A stretch of 9,711 bases of DNA, taken from positions 1 through 9,711 of the forward strand of contig CALCQT010000337.1 in the NCBI GenBank assembly GCA_937894825.1, read 5' to 3'. The translations under genes were made by a program, and so were the position numbers. Positions 1 to 6,051 of the stretch are shown here, in pieces. How positions within the stretch are numbered: the stretch's first letter is position 1; every line of letters begins with the position of its first letter. Below the pieces are notes generated by a model. That model saw nothing but the letters and a program-made list of their open reading frames with translations, did no database searches and was not told the DNA's origin. This stretch comes from an uncultured Anaerolineaceae bacterium. Its GTDB lineage: Bacteria > Chloroflexota > Anaerolineae > Anaerolineales > Anaerolineaceae.

Positions 1-97
1 AAAAACCATCATCATTTTTGTGGTATCTACGGTTGCCATGATCACACCGCCAAGAGAAGCCAAAACCGTAGATACCACAAAAATGATGATGGTTTTT
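1..97. repeat. Perfect 34-bp inverted repeat at window edge, probable fold-back artefact
   Basis: Bases 1-34 are the exact reverse complement of bases 64-97, separated by a 29-base loop (35-63). One arm starts exactly at base 1. Read on the minus strand, arm 64-97 encodes conserved symporter sequence (VKTIIIFVVST), while arm 1-34 encodes its antisense and breaks the family alignment. A hairpin copied at a contig or read end explains this better than a biological element, though a real long hairpin cannot be excluded. Confidence 0.9.
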
Positions 98-321
98 ACA
101 CCAATCTTCCCAGTTTCACTCGGTTTGATACCGGCAATCGCCTCCATAATTTGCCCGGCCACGAGCAGAATTATCGGCATCTGGAGCAACTTCAGGAACA
201 TTTGCCCCAACATTTCAACAAGCGGATAATTTTTGCCTGAGATCAATCCAAATATTATCCCAAGAACCATAGATAAAACGAGCGCTATGGTCATGTTATT
301 TTTTATCTTCTTTTGAACCAT
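1..321 (-). CDS. Dicarboxylate/amino-acid:cation symporter (SLC1/DAACS), N-terminal part, runs off left edge
   Basis: Open from ATG at 321 to the window edge, 107 codons with no stop. The start is set by AGAGGAG about 7 bases upstream on the minus strand. The product begins MVQKKIKNNMTIAL and contains the first hydrophobic helices of a sodium- or proton-coupled SLC1-type inner-membrane carrier. Residues about 40-80 (GQMFLKLLQMPIILLV, GQIMEAIAGIKPSE, GKIGVKT) match position for position the complete symporter encoded at 698-2002 (GQIFLRLIQMSIILLV, GKIGYKT), so the two are paralogues on the same strand. From about residue 97 the reading (DTTKMMMVF) no longer resembles the paralogue, because it is the reverse complement of its own earlier sequence (inverted repeat at 1-97). 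The last 11 or so residues are therefore probably not genuine. The family call is secure; the substrate is unknown. Confidence 0.82.
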   Translation of the reverse strand, partial: MVQKKIKNNMTIALVLSMVLGIIFGLISGKNYPLVEMLGQMFLKLLQMPIILLVAGQIMEAIAGIKPSETGKIGVKTIIIFVVSTVLASLGGVIMATVDTTKMMMVF

Positions 322-511
322 CTTTTTCTCCTCTGGGACATCGGTTAGTTTACTTTTATGCAGTACTTAGATATAAAAATTTCCCCATAAAAAACCTTTA
401 TTGGCTCAGTAGCAGGAAGTCGAGACCTGCATTTATGTATGTTTCGGAACTCGGATAAAAATAATGTGCCGGTAAATAGTCCAATTATTTTTCCTTCTTA
501 CTTTATTGAAG

Positions 512-527
512 GCTCTGTTGGTGCCAA
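512..527 (-). promoter_or_regulatory. Candidate sigma-54-type (-24/-12) promoter for the partial symporter
   Basis: On the minus strand the sequence TTGGCAC (527 to 521) matches the -24 consensus fully, and an invariant GC pair (513-512) falls at the correct -12 spacing. The rest of the -12 box is poor (GAGCC instead of TTGCA). It would start transcription near position 500, giving a leader of about 180 bases before the ATG at 321. The same bases form a dyad, TGTTGG-TG-CCAACA (516-529), so a repressor or activator operator is an equal alternative. Confidence 0.25.
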
Positions 528-576
528 CAAATCATCCCCCTCATTCAACATTCAGAGCAGTGGGTACAAATTTTCC

Positions 577-592
577 GAGAATTAATATTCTC
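577..592. promoter_or_regulatory. Dyad GAGAAT-taat-ATTCTC, possible operator
   Basis: Perfect 6-bp arms (577-582 and 587-592) around a 4-base AT spacer. It lies about 50 bases upstream (minus-strand sense) of the sigma-54-like element and could be a regulator site for the second symporter. The layout is loosely similar to the dyad at 6006-6023 (short arms, 4-base AT spacer), but the sequences differ. Confidence 0.3.
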
Positions 593-601
593 ATCGTGTT
601 T

Positions 602-638
602 CTGGATGCCCCTCTCATTATGGAAAGGGAACATCCAG
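602..638 (-). terminator. Imperfect hairpin downstream of the complete symporter, weak terminator candidate
   Basis: CTGGATG (602-608) pairs with CATCCAG (632-638), and an inner CCCT (610-613) pairs with AGGG (626-629). It sits about 60 bases past the symporter stop. No T-tract follows on either strand, so it is not a canonical intrinsic terminator. It may act as an mRNA 3'-end stabiliser or processing site. Confidence 0.3.
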
Positions 639-697
639 TGTAAGTCAATTAGAACAACAAATACCGTACAGCTGTTTGCAGTGACATTCCTTCGGGA

Positions 698-2002
698 TTA
701 TGCTTCAGTTTGTTCTTTCGCAGAAAGTTCAGCCAGTTCTTCGTCAGACAACGAGCGGGACCGTTCAACTTTAGCCAGGTCGATCATGTTTTCACTCCTG
801 GCAACCAGCATCGCGGCCAAGGCATCGCCATCCACGTTCAAAATTGTGCGTAACATCCCCACAAAGATTTCAATTCCGGCAAATAGCGCAATCGATTCAA
901 GCGGGAGCCCCATTTGCGGAACCACAATCGTCAGAGAGACAATGCCAGCGCCGGGAACCACGGCATTTGCCACAGAAGCAAAAGTGCACAGGATTACCAT
1001 AAACAAAATGTTGGTTCCCGTAAAAGGAATGCCATACATCTGGGAAATCGTGATTAAGGTGATCGTCATGTGAATGGCTGCGCCATTGCTGTTTAAGGTG
1101 ACGCCTAATGGCATCATGATCCGACTGATCTTTTTATCGACCCCAAGCCTGTTTTCGACATCCTGCATCGCAGTGGGAAGCGTTACAGCGGACGATCCGG
1201 TAGCAACCGCCATCGCCGACATTCGGCCGATTCCACGAACAATATCTCCAATCCGAACCTTCGTCGTGACAGAGACAATCAGGATATAAATTGCTAAGAA
1301 TGTAAAATCAATGAGCGCGAACACACTGAGATACTTCGCCAATGGAATAATCACCTGAATGCCGTAGGAAGCGATCGACGATGCAATCAAAGCGAACACA
1401 CCAATCGGAGCGAATTTCATAATCATGGTAACGACACGAAGAATGACCTGATTAAATTCCTTCACCAGATCATACAGCTTAAAACTGCTGTCCTTGTTCA
1501 AATAACTGATCGCGATGCCAAAGAATAGGGCAAAGACAATTACCTGCATCATATTGCCATCAGACATCGCCTTGATGACGTTACTGGGAATAAAATTCAA
1601 AAGCGTATCCCAGATGCTCATCTGAACAGCTTCAACAGTGGTCGTCGAACTCTGAATGGATGACAAATCAACGCCCGATCCCGGTTTCAATAAATAACCA
1701 AACAAAACTGCCCAAACCGCTGCCAGAAGTGAGCTGCCAAAGAAGGCGATTAATGTTTTATAGCCAATCTTCCCGAGTTCACTTAATTTCAAGCTGCCGA
1801 TCGCTTGAATGATCTGACCCATCACGAGCAGAATAATCGACATTTGGATCAAACGGAGAAAAATCTGTCCGACAGTCTTCAATATGTCATTGATTGTGGG
1901 ATTGAAAGGGATGAGCAAGCCGTAAATCATACCAAGCAGCACCCCAATCATGATCCAAGTAGTTGTTCCGATCTTCTTTTTAGCCTTCTGTACTTCTGTC
2001 AT
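698..2002 (-). CDS. Dicarboxylate/amino-acid:cation symporter (SLC1/DAACS family)
   Basis: Complete 434-residue inner-membrane secondary carrier of normal family length. The start at 2002 is supported by GGAGG 6 bases upstream. Family landmarks appear in order: TM1-3 in the first about 105 residues; the HP1 serine loop ATGSSAVTLP at 267-276; the TM7 unwound segment LNSNGAA at 303-309; the HP2 tip VPGAG at 349-353; and TM8 LRTILNVDGD at 384-393. By alignment to GltPh, Arg385, Asn389 and Asp393 keep the positions of R397, N401 and D405. The TM7 motif reads NSNGA instead of NMDGT, and the residue matching D394, which holds the substrate amino group, is Gly382. This suggests a substrate without a free alpha-amino group, which would fit a carbamoylated or dicarboxylate compound handled by the upstream enzyme genes (inference). 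The charged C-terminal tail (411-434) is cytosolic. The gene follows the DUF2877 gene by 40 bases, so it is probably co-transcribed. Confidence 0.92.
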   Translation of the reverse strand: MTEVQKAKKKIGTTTWIMIGVLLGMIYGLLIPFNPTINDILKTVGQIFLRLIQMSIILLVMGQIIQAIGSLKLSELGKIGYKTLIAFFGSSLLAAVWAVLFGYLLKPGSGVDLSSIQSSTTTVEAVQMSIWDTLLNFIPSNVIKAMSDGNMMQVIVFALFFGIAISYLNKDSSFKLYDLVKEFNQVILRVVTMIMKFAPIGVFALIASSIASYGIQVIIPLAKYLSVFALIDFTFLAIYILIVSVTTKVRIGDIVRGIGRMSAMAVATGSSAVTLPTAMQDVENRLGVDKKISRIMMPLGVTLNSNGAAIHMTITLITISQMYGIPFTGTNILFMVILCTFASVANAVVPGAGIVSLTIVVPQMGLPLESIALFAGIEIFVGMLRTILNVDGDALAAMLVARSENMIDLAKVERSRSLSDEELAELSAKEQTEA

Positions 2003-2042
2003 TTACTACCTCCAATTTTTTTGTTTGCGAAAATAAAATGAA

Positions 2043-2900
2043 TTATTTATCGACCGAATAGGAATAGCCCAAGCCTTCTGAAATTCTGCGAACGCCGAGA
2101 TTCATACCCAACAATGAGTCAAAACCCGACGTGGAACCGATCGATTTAATCTTTTCAACTGACATCTTCAAGCCGTTCAAATTGTCCTGCGACGCTGCCT
2201 GACAAAAGTCTTGATAATATTCACTGACATAGCCATTATTTAAACTTTTAAGATAAGCGAAACTGATATCAGTGGTCTTTTGACGGATAAACACCAGCAT
2301 GGACTCATCCAGCTCGAAGCGAAACGAAAATAGATTTTGCATCATGAAAAAACCCATCAGAATATCGTCCCCACTGGGGGTCAACCCTTCACCCCGTCCG
2401 ATCAAATATCGGCATGCTGAAAGAAACACGGGAGATATAGGGTTCGAACTTACGAGATCATCCAGATTCTTCTGCTCCTCATGAGTGCGTGCGAGGCCGA
2501 TATGCTCATAAATCCCCGGCAGCTCCAAAACTGAGCGAATTACCCCCAAACGCAAAGCCGTCACCCGGACAGGCCGCAAGGACAGGTCAAGAATCTCCAA
2601 CCCGCTCGTCTCAATTTCGAGAACACTGCCATAAGTTGGATAAATCCGCAGAGCAGCATTATGGATTTTGACTAAATCTCCGATCGCAATCGAAGCCAGA
2701 ATGGCGTCCATCTCCCTCCCGGAGATATTAATTCCAAAGCTTGAGAGTTGGTTCTCTTTTCGGTTAATGTTGACCAACTCGTCATCGAAAACAATGTTAA
2801 AACTATTTGCAAAAATACTATGAATTTTTCCATTCCGCGAATCAGAGAGAATTTGGGGCAATGAGGAACTCATTACCCCTCTCAACGACGGAAGGATCAC
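2043..2900 (-). CDS. allH: DUF2877 protein, AllH/YlbF-like oxamate carbamoyltransferase component
   Basis: 285-residue soluble protein. The DUF2877 signature GRGEGLTPSGDDILMGF is at residues 168-184, and a second conserved glycine-rich stretch (GSTSGFDSLLGMNLG) is at 255-269. E. coli YlbF (271 residues) belongs to this family and works with FdrA and YlbE in oxamate carbamoyltransferase. The position directly after the FdrA-YlbE fusion supports the same role. The GTG start at 2900-2898 overlaps the upstream TGA (2899-2897) as GTGA, which suggests translational coupling. An alternative ATG at 2873 (residue 10) has an AGAGGGG just upstream, but with only 2 bases of spacing. The biochemical role of the subunit is not evident from sequence. 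The family call is firm; the exact substrate of the complex is not known. Confidence 0.85.
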   Translation of the reverse strand: MILPSLRGVMSSSLPQILSDSRNGKIHSIFANSFNIVFDDELVNINRKENQLSSFGINISGREMDAILASIAIGDLVKIHNAALRIYPTYGSVLEIETSGLEILDLSLRPVRVTALRLGVIRSVLELPGIYEHIGLARTHEEQKNLDDLVSSNPISPVFLSACRYLIGRGEGLTPSGDDILMGFFMMQNLFSFRFELDESMLVFIRQKTTDISFAYLKSLNNGYVSEYYQDFCQAASQDNLNGLKMSVEKIKSIGSTSGFDSLLGMNLGVRRISEGLGYSYSVDK

Positions 2901-5899
2901 TCAGTTTCAATTCCCAATTTCTTTGCATACGCCAATATTGCTTTTTCGAAACAAGCCAAAGGAGCGTGTGCGGTACCCGCACCGACCTGACCAACCCCGG
3001 CTTTTTTATGTGCAATCCCAGTGTTAATCAAAGGCGTAATCCCGGTTTCAACAACCTTCAGTGCATCGATACCCAGGGGTGCACCTTTGAAGTTCCAGTT
3101 CGGGATACTCCAATTGGGGTTATTGGAAATACAAATTTGATTCATCTCATTGGAAATTCTGAGCGCGTCATCATAACCGCCGCCCGAACCCACAAACCGG
3201 GTCACGGCAGGGGCCGCCACAGTCGCCATGGCGCCCACACCAACTGTTTCTGTAATCGCACTGTCGCCAATATCAGGGCTGGCATCTTCCTCGCTGTATC
3301 CGGCAAAATACAACCCATGCGGTGTATTCACCGGCGCTGTAAACCACTCGTCCCCCATACCGGCTATTCGAATGCCAAAATCTTTGCCGTTGCGAGTCAT
3401 CGTCGTCACCACAGTACCTTCTTTTATTTTCCGCGCATAATCAACAATCGATTTGCCCACCGCCATCATCACATTCAAAAAGAACTGATCCGTGTTGGCC
3501 AGAAATTGAATCACTTCCTGCCTGTCCTTCCGATCAATCTCCAATGCATCAATCAGCGGAACCAGTTCCTTGAGCAGAACCAACGAAGCGGCGATATTTC
3601 GCTGATGGAATTCGTCTCCCATCGTGATCGCTTTCGAAATCACGATGCCCAGGTTGATCCCTTCCGCTGTGCTTTTTACCGCTTTGGCGATTGTCGGGCC
3701 CAGCACATCGGCCATCCAATGCAGGCGACTCACAACTTCTTCGTTGAAAGCGCCAAAACGCAATACTTTCCCAATTCCCTCATTCATTGTGCAATAACTG
3801 ACGGTGCCGTCCAGTTTATTTTTAACCACCAGCACAGCCATATTTCCGGAAGTGATGCCGCCCATCGGTCCAACAGCGTTAACGTGATGACAAGGAATGA
3901 AATTAATCTCACCGGCTTCAAGCATGCGCCGGGCATCAGCCTCGTTTTTCGCCCAGCCCTCAAAGAGAGCAGCGCCAACACAGGAGCCCTGCATCGGGCC
4001 GGTCATCTCGTTATATTGAATCGGGGGACCTGCATGAAGCAAGGTTTTTCCATTGAGCACTTCGATGACCGATTTTGCCAATACGACATCCACAAGATAT
4101 GGCTGCGATTCTTTCATGCGTTCAATAACCCGCAGATTGGCGTCGTTCACAGACTCAATTCGGCGAATCTTATTCAGAACCCGGATCAACTTTTTATTAC
4201 CACCGGCAGCAGGGCGCCAGTCATACTGGACAGATTTTCCGCCAAACCGGCGAATAGGATCGTTAAAGCTCTCCAAGCCAATATTGATGACCCGAGGCGG
4301 ATTATTCAACAATTCCATCGCCTTTTCACTGGGCAAAGGCAGGTTTATTTTTTCATAATCGGCGCTCACAACCGATTTATCAGGTTCGCTTACCGAGATA
4401 CCCTTAAACGCGAGCGCCAACCGAACCGCTTTGGCATTACTGCTCTCGACCAACGCACCGGCAGCTTTAAGTACATTCACAGATTGATCAAAATTCTGCG
4501 GATCCTGTCTCGTTCCACAAACAGAGGCGATAACCCGAAGCGAGCGATTCGCCTTCCGGGCGTTGTCCAAAACCTCCTTAATCACAGGCGCCAGCGTCCC
4601 AGCCATATCGGGATGTGAGCCATATCCGAGTACCACATCCAACAGGATTATCCCGGTTTTTTCGTCAGCGCCGAATTCCCGGATTGCCTCAATGCGGGAA
4701 CGCGGATCAATCATAGGATGAGCCCGACCCTGTGTGTATTTATCATCACCGTAGTCGATCACCTGATAGCCCTGTTCATCCAATAAGAAACCTTCTTTGT
4801 GAATAATCTTTCCAAGGTTCAGTGCAGCCGAGATGAGCATCGCCGCTTCACTTCCAAGCGTGCCGCCGGAGTAAAGGCCCTTCACTGTGGAACTTTCCGG
4901 AATCGTCTCGGTCACCGCATTTTCAAGCGGTTCAAGATAATTATTCCTAACCTTGTGTCCGTTGGACAGGTCCACCGCAATTTGGGCAGTTTCTTCCAGT
5001 GTATGAGCAAGATAAACATTATTCTGATGAAATGTCGGGGATTCGCCCAGGAAAATCGCCACCACCGGTTTCGAGAGGTTCTGAAGAATATTTAAAATTT
5101 CATTTCGCACGGATGCTTCCGGCGGTTTAGAAATCAACACGATCACATCAGCCGGGCTGTAATTTTCAAGTGCGATCAGAGCATCTTTGACTGTTATCGC
5201 ATCGACCGCACCGCTCAAATCCCGTCCACCGGTGCCAATTGCATGAACAACGCCTCCGCCGAATCGGTCGATTAAAGTTGAGACTTCCTGAATTCCTGTT
5301 CCCGAGGCGCCTACAATACCAATATTTCCTTTTCGGACAACATTGGTGAACGCCAGCGGAATACCTGAAAAAATGCCTGTGCCACAATCCGGCCCCATCA
5401 TTAATAAGCCTTTTTCATGCGCAAGTTTTTTCAGGTGGACTTCATCTTCCAATGAAACATTATCGGTAAATGAAAAAACGTTCAGATTCTTTTCGAGCGC
5501 CTGTTCCATCACATCCGCAGCATATTCGCCCGGGATGGAAAAAAGGGCCAGATTGGCATCCGGCAACAGTTCAAGCGCTTCATCCAGGCTGTTCGCTGTG
5601 GTATTTTCATTTCGTTCTTTTTTAACAGTGAGGTCCGACAGAAAAAGGTCAATCTTCTTAAGGGCCGCATCAACACTCTGATCGGTGTTAGACTCCAAGA
5701 CGATAACCATATCCGCAGGGGACGCAACTTCAGCTTCATTCGTAAGCAGATTCGTGTTTTTCAAAATATCTTTATTCGCGTCTGTTCCCATCATGATAGA
5801 ACATTGTGCGATGCCGTCAATCGCATTGATCTCGTTGGCAAGAAGCATAAGGTTAACCGAATCCTGATAATTATTTTGCTTTATGATCGTTTTAAGCAT
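2897..5899 (-). CDS. fdrA: FdrA-YlbE fusion (AllF-AllG-like), putative carbamoyltransferase
   Basis: Single 1000-residue open frame from ATG 5899, with GGAG about 6 bases upstream. Residues 1 to about 512 are FdrA-like, resembling a succinyl-CoA synthetase alpha/beta. The N-terminal region is family-typical (NYQDSVNLMLLANEINAIDG, 10-29). A nucleotide/CoA-binding-like part carries GPDCGTG (169-175), GIVGASGTGIQE (194-205) and GTGGRDLSGAVDA (222-234). The second ligase-like domain has YSGGTLGSEA (343-352) and GDDKYTQGRAHPMIDPRSR (384-402). A linker of about 25 residues follows. From about 536 the protein is DUF1116/YlbE-like: VINIGLESF (537-545), YDWRPAAGG (559-567), LLHAGPP (620-626), EMTGPMQGSCVGA (631-643) and EGWA (647-650). 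In E. coli these are two genes, fdrA and ylbE, acting with YlbF to turn oxalurate plus phosphate into oxamate and carbamoyl phosphate. A cytosolic reaction of this type is likely here, but the acceptor is unproven. It is the first gene of the operon and is divergent from a PucR regulator. Confidence 0.88.
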   Translation of the reverse strand: MLKTIIKQNNYQDSVNLMLLANEINAIDGIAQCSIMMGTDANKDILKNTNLLTNEAEVASPADMVIVLESNTDQSVDAALKKIDLFLSDLTVKKERNENTTANSLDEALELLPDANLALFSIPGEYAADVMEQALEKNLNVFSFTDNVSLEDEVHLKKLAHEKGLLMMGPDCGTGIFSGIPLAFTNVVRKGNIGIVGASGTGIQEVSTLIDRFGGGVVHAIGTGGRDLSGAVDAITVKDALIALENYSPADVIVLISKPPEASVRNEILNILQNLSKPVVAIFLGESPTFHQNNVYLAHTLEETAQIAVDLSNGHKVRNNYLEPLENAVTETIPESSTVKGLYSGGTLGSEAAMLISAALNLGKIIHKEGFLLDEQGYQVIDYGDDKYTQGRAHPMIDPRSRIEAIREFGADEKTGIILLDVVLGYGSHPDMAGTLAPVIKEVLDNARKANRSLRVIASVCGTRQDPQNFDQSVNVLKAAGALVESSNAKAVRLALAFKGISVSEPDKSVVSADYEKINLPLPSEKAMELLNNPPRVINIGLESFNDPIRRFGGKSVQYDWRPAAGGNKKLIRVLNKIRRIESVNDANLRVIERMKESQPYLVDVVLAKSVIEVLNGKTLLHAGPPIQYNEMTGPMQGSCVGAALFEGWAKNEADARRMLEAGEINFIPCHHVNAVGPMGGITSGNMAVLVVKNKLDGTVSYCTMNEGIGKVLRFGAFNEEVVSRLHWMADVLGPTIAKAVKSTAEGINLGIVISKAITMGDEFHQRNIAASLVLLKELVPLIDALEIDRKDRQEVIQFLANTDQFFLNVMMAVGKSIVDYARKIKEGTVVTTMTRNGKDFGIRIAGMGDEWFTAPVNTPHGLYFAGYSEEDASPDIGDSAITETVGVGAMATVAAPAVTRFVGSGGGYDDALRISNEMNQICISNNPNWSIPNWNFKGAPLGIDALKVVETGITPLINTGIAHKKAGVGQVGAGTAHAPLACFEKAILAYAKKLGIETE

Positions 5900-5944
5900 A
5901 AGTTCTCCGGACTTAAAGTTAGATTAATAATCCTGTTTTGAATA

Positions 5945-5953
5945 TGTTAGAAT
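5945..5953 (+). promoter_or_regulatory. Candidate extended -10 promoter for the PucR regulator
   Basis: TG-t-TAGAAT matches the extended -10 pattern. The -35 region 17-18 bases upstream is poor (TTAATA at best), as is common with extended -10 promoters. Transcription would start near 5960, inside the dyad at 5955-5973, leaving a leader of about 90 bases. Confidence 0.35.
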
Positions 5954-5954
5954 A

Positions 5955-5973
5955 AGGTTAACAAAAATAACCT
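5955..5973. promoter_or_regulatory. Dyad AGGTTA-N7-TAACCT, candidate operator
   Basis: Perfect 6-bp arms at 5955-5960 and 5968-5973 with a 7-base A-rich spacer. It lies immediately downstream of the candidate -10 for the regulator gene, where binding would block initiation. It is a good candidate site for the neighbouring PucR-type protein. Confidence 0.4.
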
Positions 5974-6005
5974 CCCCCGTCATTAGCAAAAAGAGAAAAT
6001 ATTTG

Positions 6006-6023
6006 TGGAGATTTTTATCTCCA
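6006..6023. promoter_or_regulatory. Dyad TGGAGAT-tttt-ATCTCCA upstream of PucR start
   Basis: Perfect 7-bp arms (6006-6012 and 6017-6023) around TTTT, ending 28 bases before the regulator ATG. It could be an operator or, if transcribed, a short leader hairpin. The left arm carries a GGAG Shine-Dalgarno-like sequence, but it is too far from the ATG to serve it. Confidence 0.4.
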
Positions 6024-6051
6024 AGAGATAATTAAAACGATTGAGTTAATT

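Larger units (their letters stand above)
322..697. other. 376-base gap between the two symporter genes, with several dyads
   Basis: No convincing gene lies here on either strand. It separates the stop of the complete symporter (698) from the start of the partial one (321). It holds an imperfect hairpin at 602-638, a dyad at 577-592, a dyad overlapping a sigma-54-like element at 512-529, and weaker short dyads (CCTTC/GAAGG at 493-512, GCAGG/CCTGC at 412-430). It is too long for a simple intercistronic spacer, so the second symporter probably has its own promoter. I see no clear sigma-70 promoter. Confidence 0.6.
5900..6051. promoter_or_regulatory. Divergent regulatory region between fdrA operon and PucR regulator
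   Basis: 152 bases, AT-rich, between two divergent starts. It must contain both promoters, and it holds two distinct dyads (5955-5973 and 6006-6023). No minus-strand promoter could be assigned with confidence. Divergent placement beside a PucR-family gene suggests that regulator controls the operon and possibly itself. Confidence 0.7.

Noticed and set aside
617..648. TTGACT ... CATAAT on the minus strand as a promoter for the second symporter
   Set aside because: The spacing between the boxes is 20 bases, too long for a typical sigma-70 promoter, and the -10 falls within the 602-638 hairpin.
606..1073. 155-codon plus-strand open frame
   Set aside because: It is antisense to the symporter C-terminus; the minus-strand reading carries all the conserved SLC1 motifs.
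2807..4618. 603-codon open frame on the plus strand
   Set aside because: It lies wholly antisense to the DUF2877 and FdrA-YlbE genes, is rich in His, Arg and Asn with no recognisable domain, and has the look of a codon-bias shadow.
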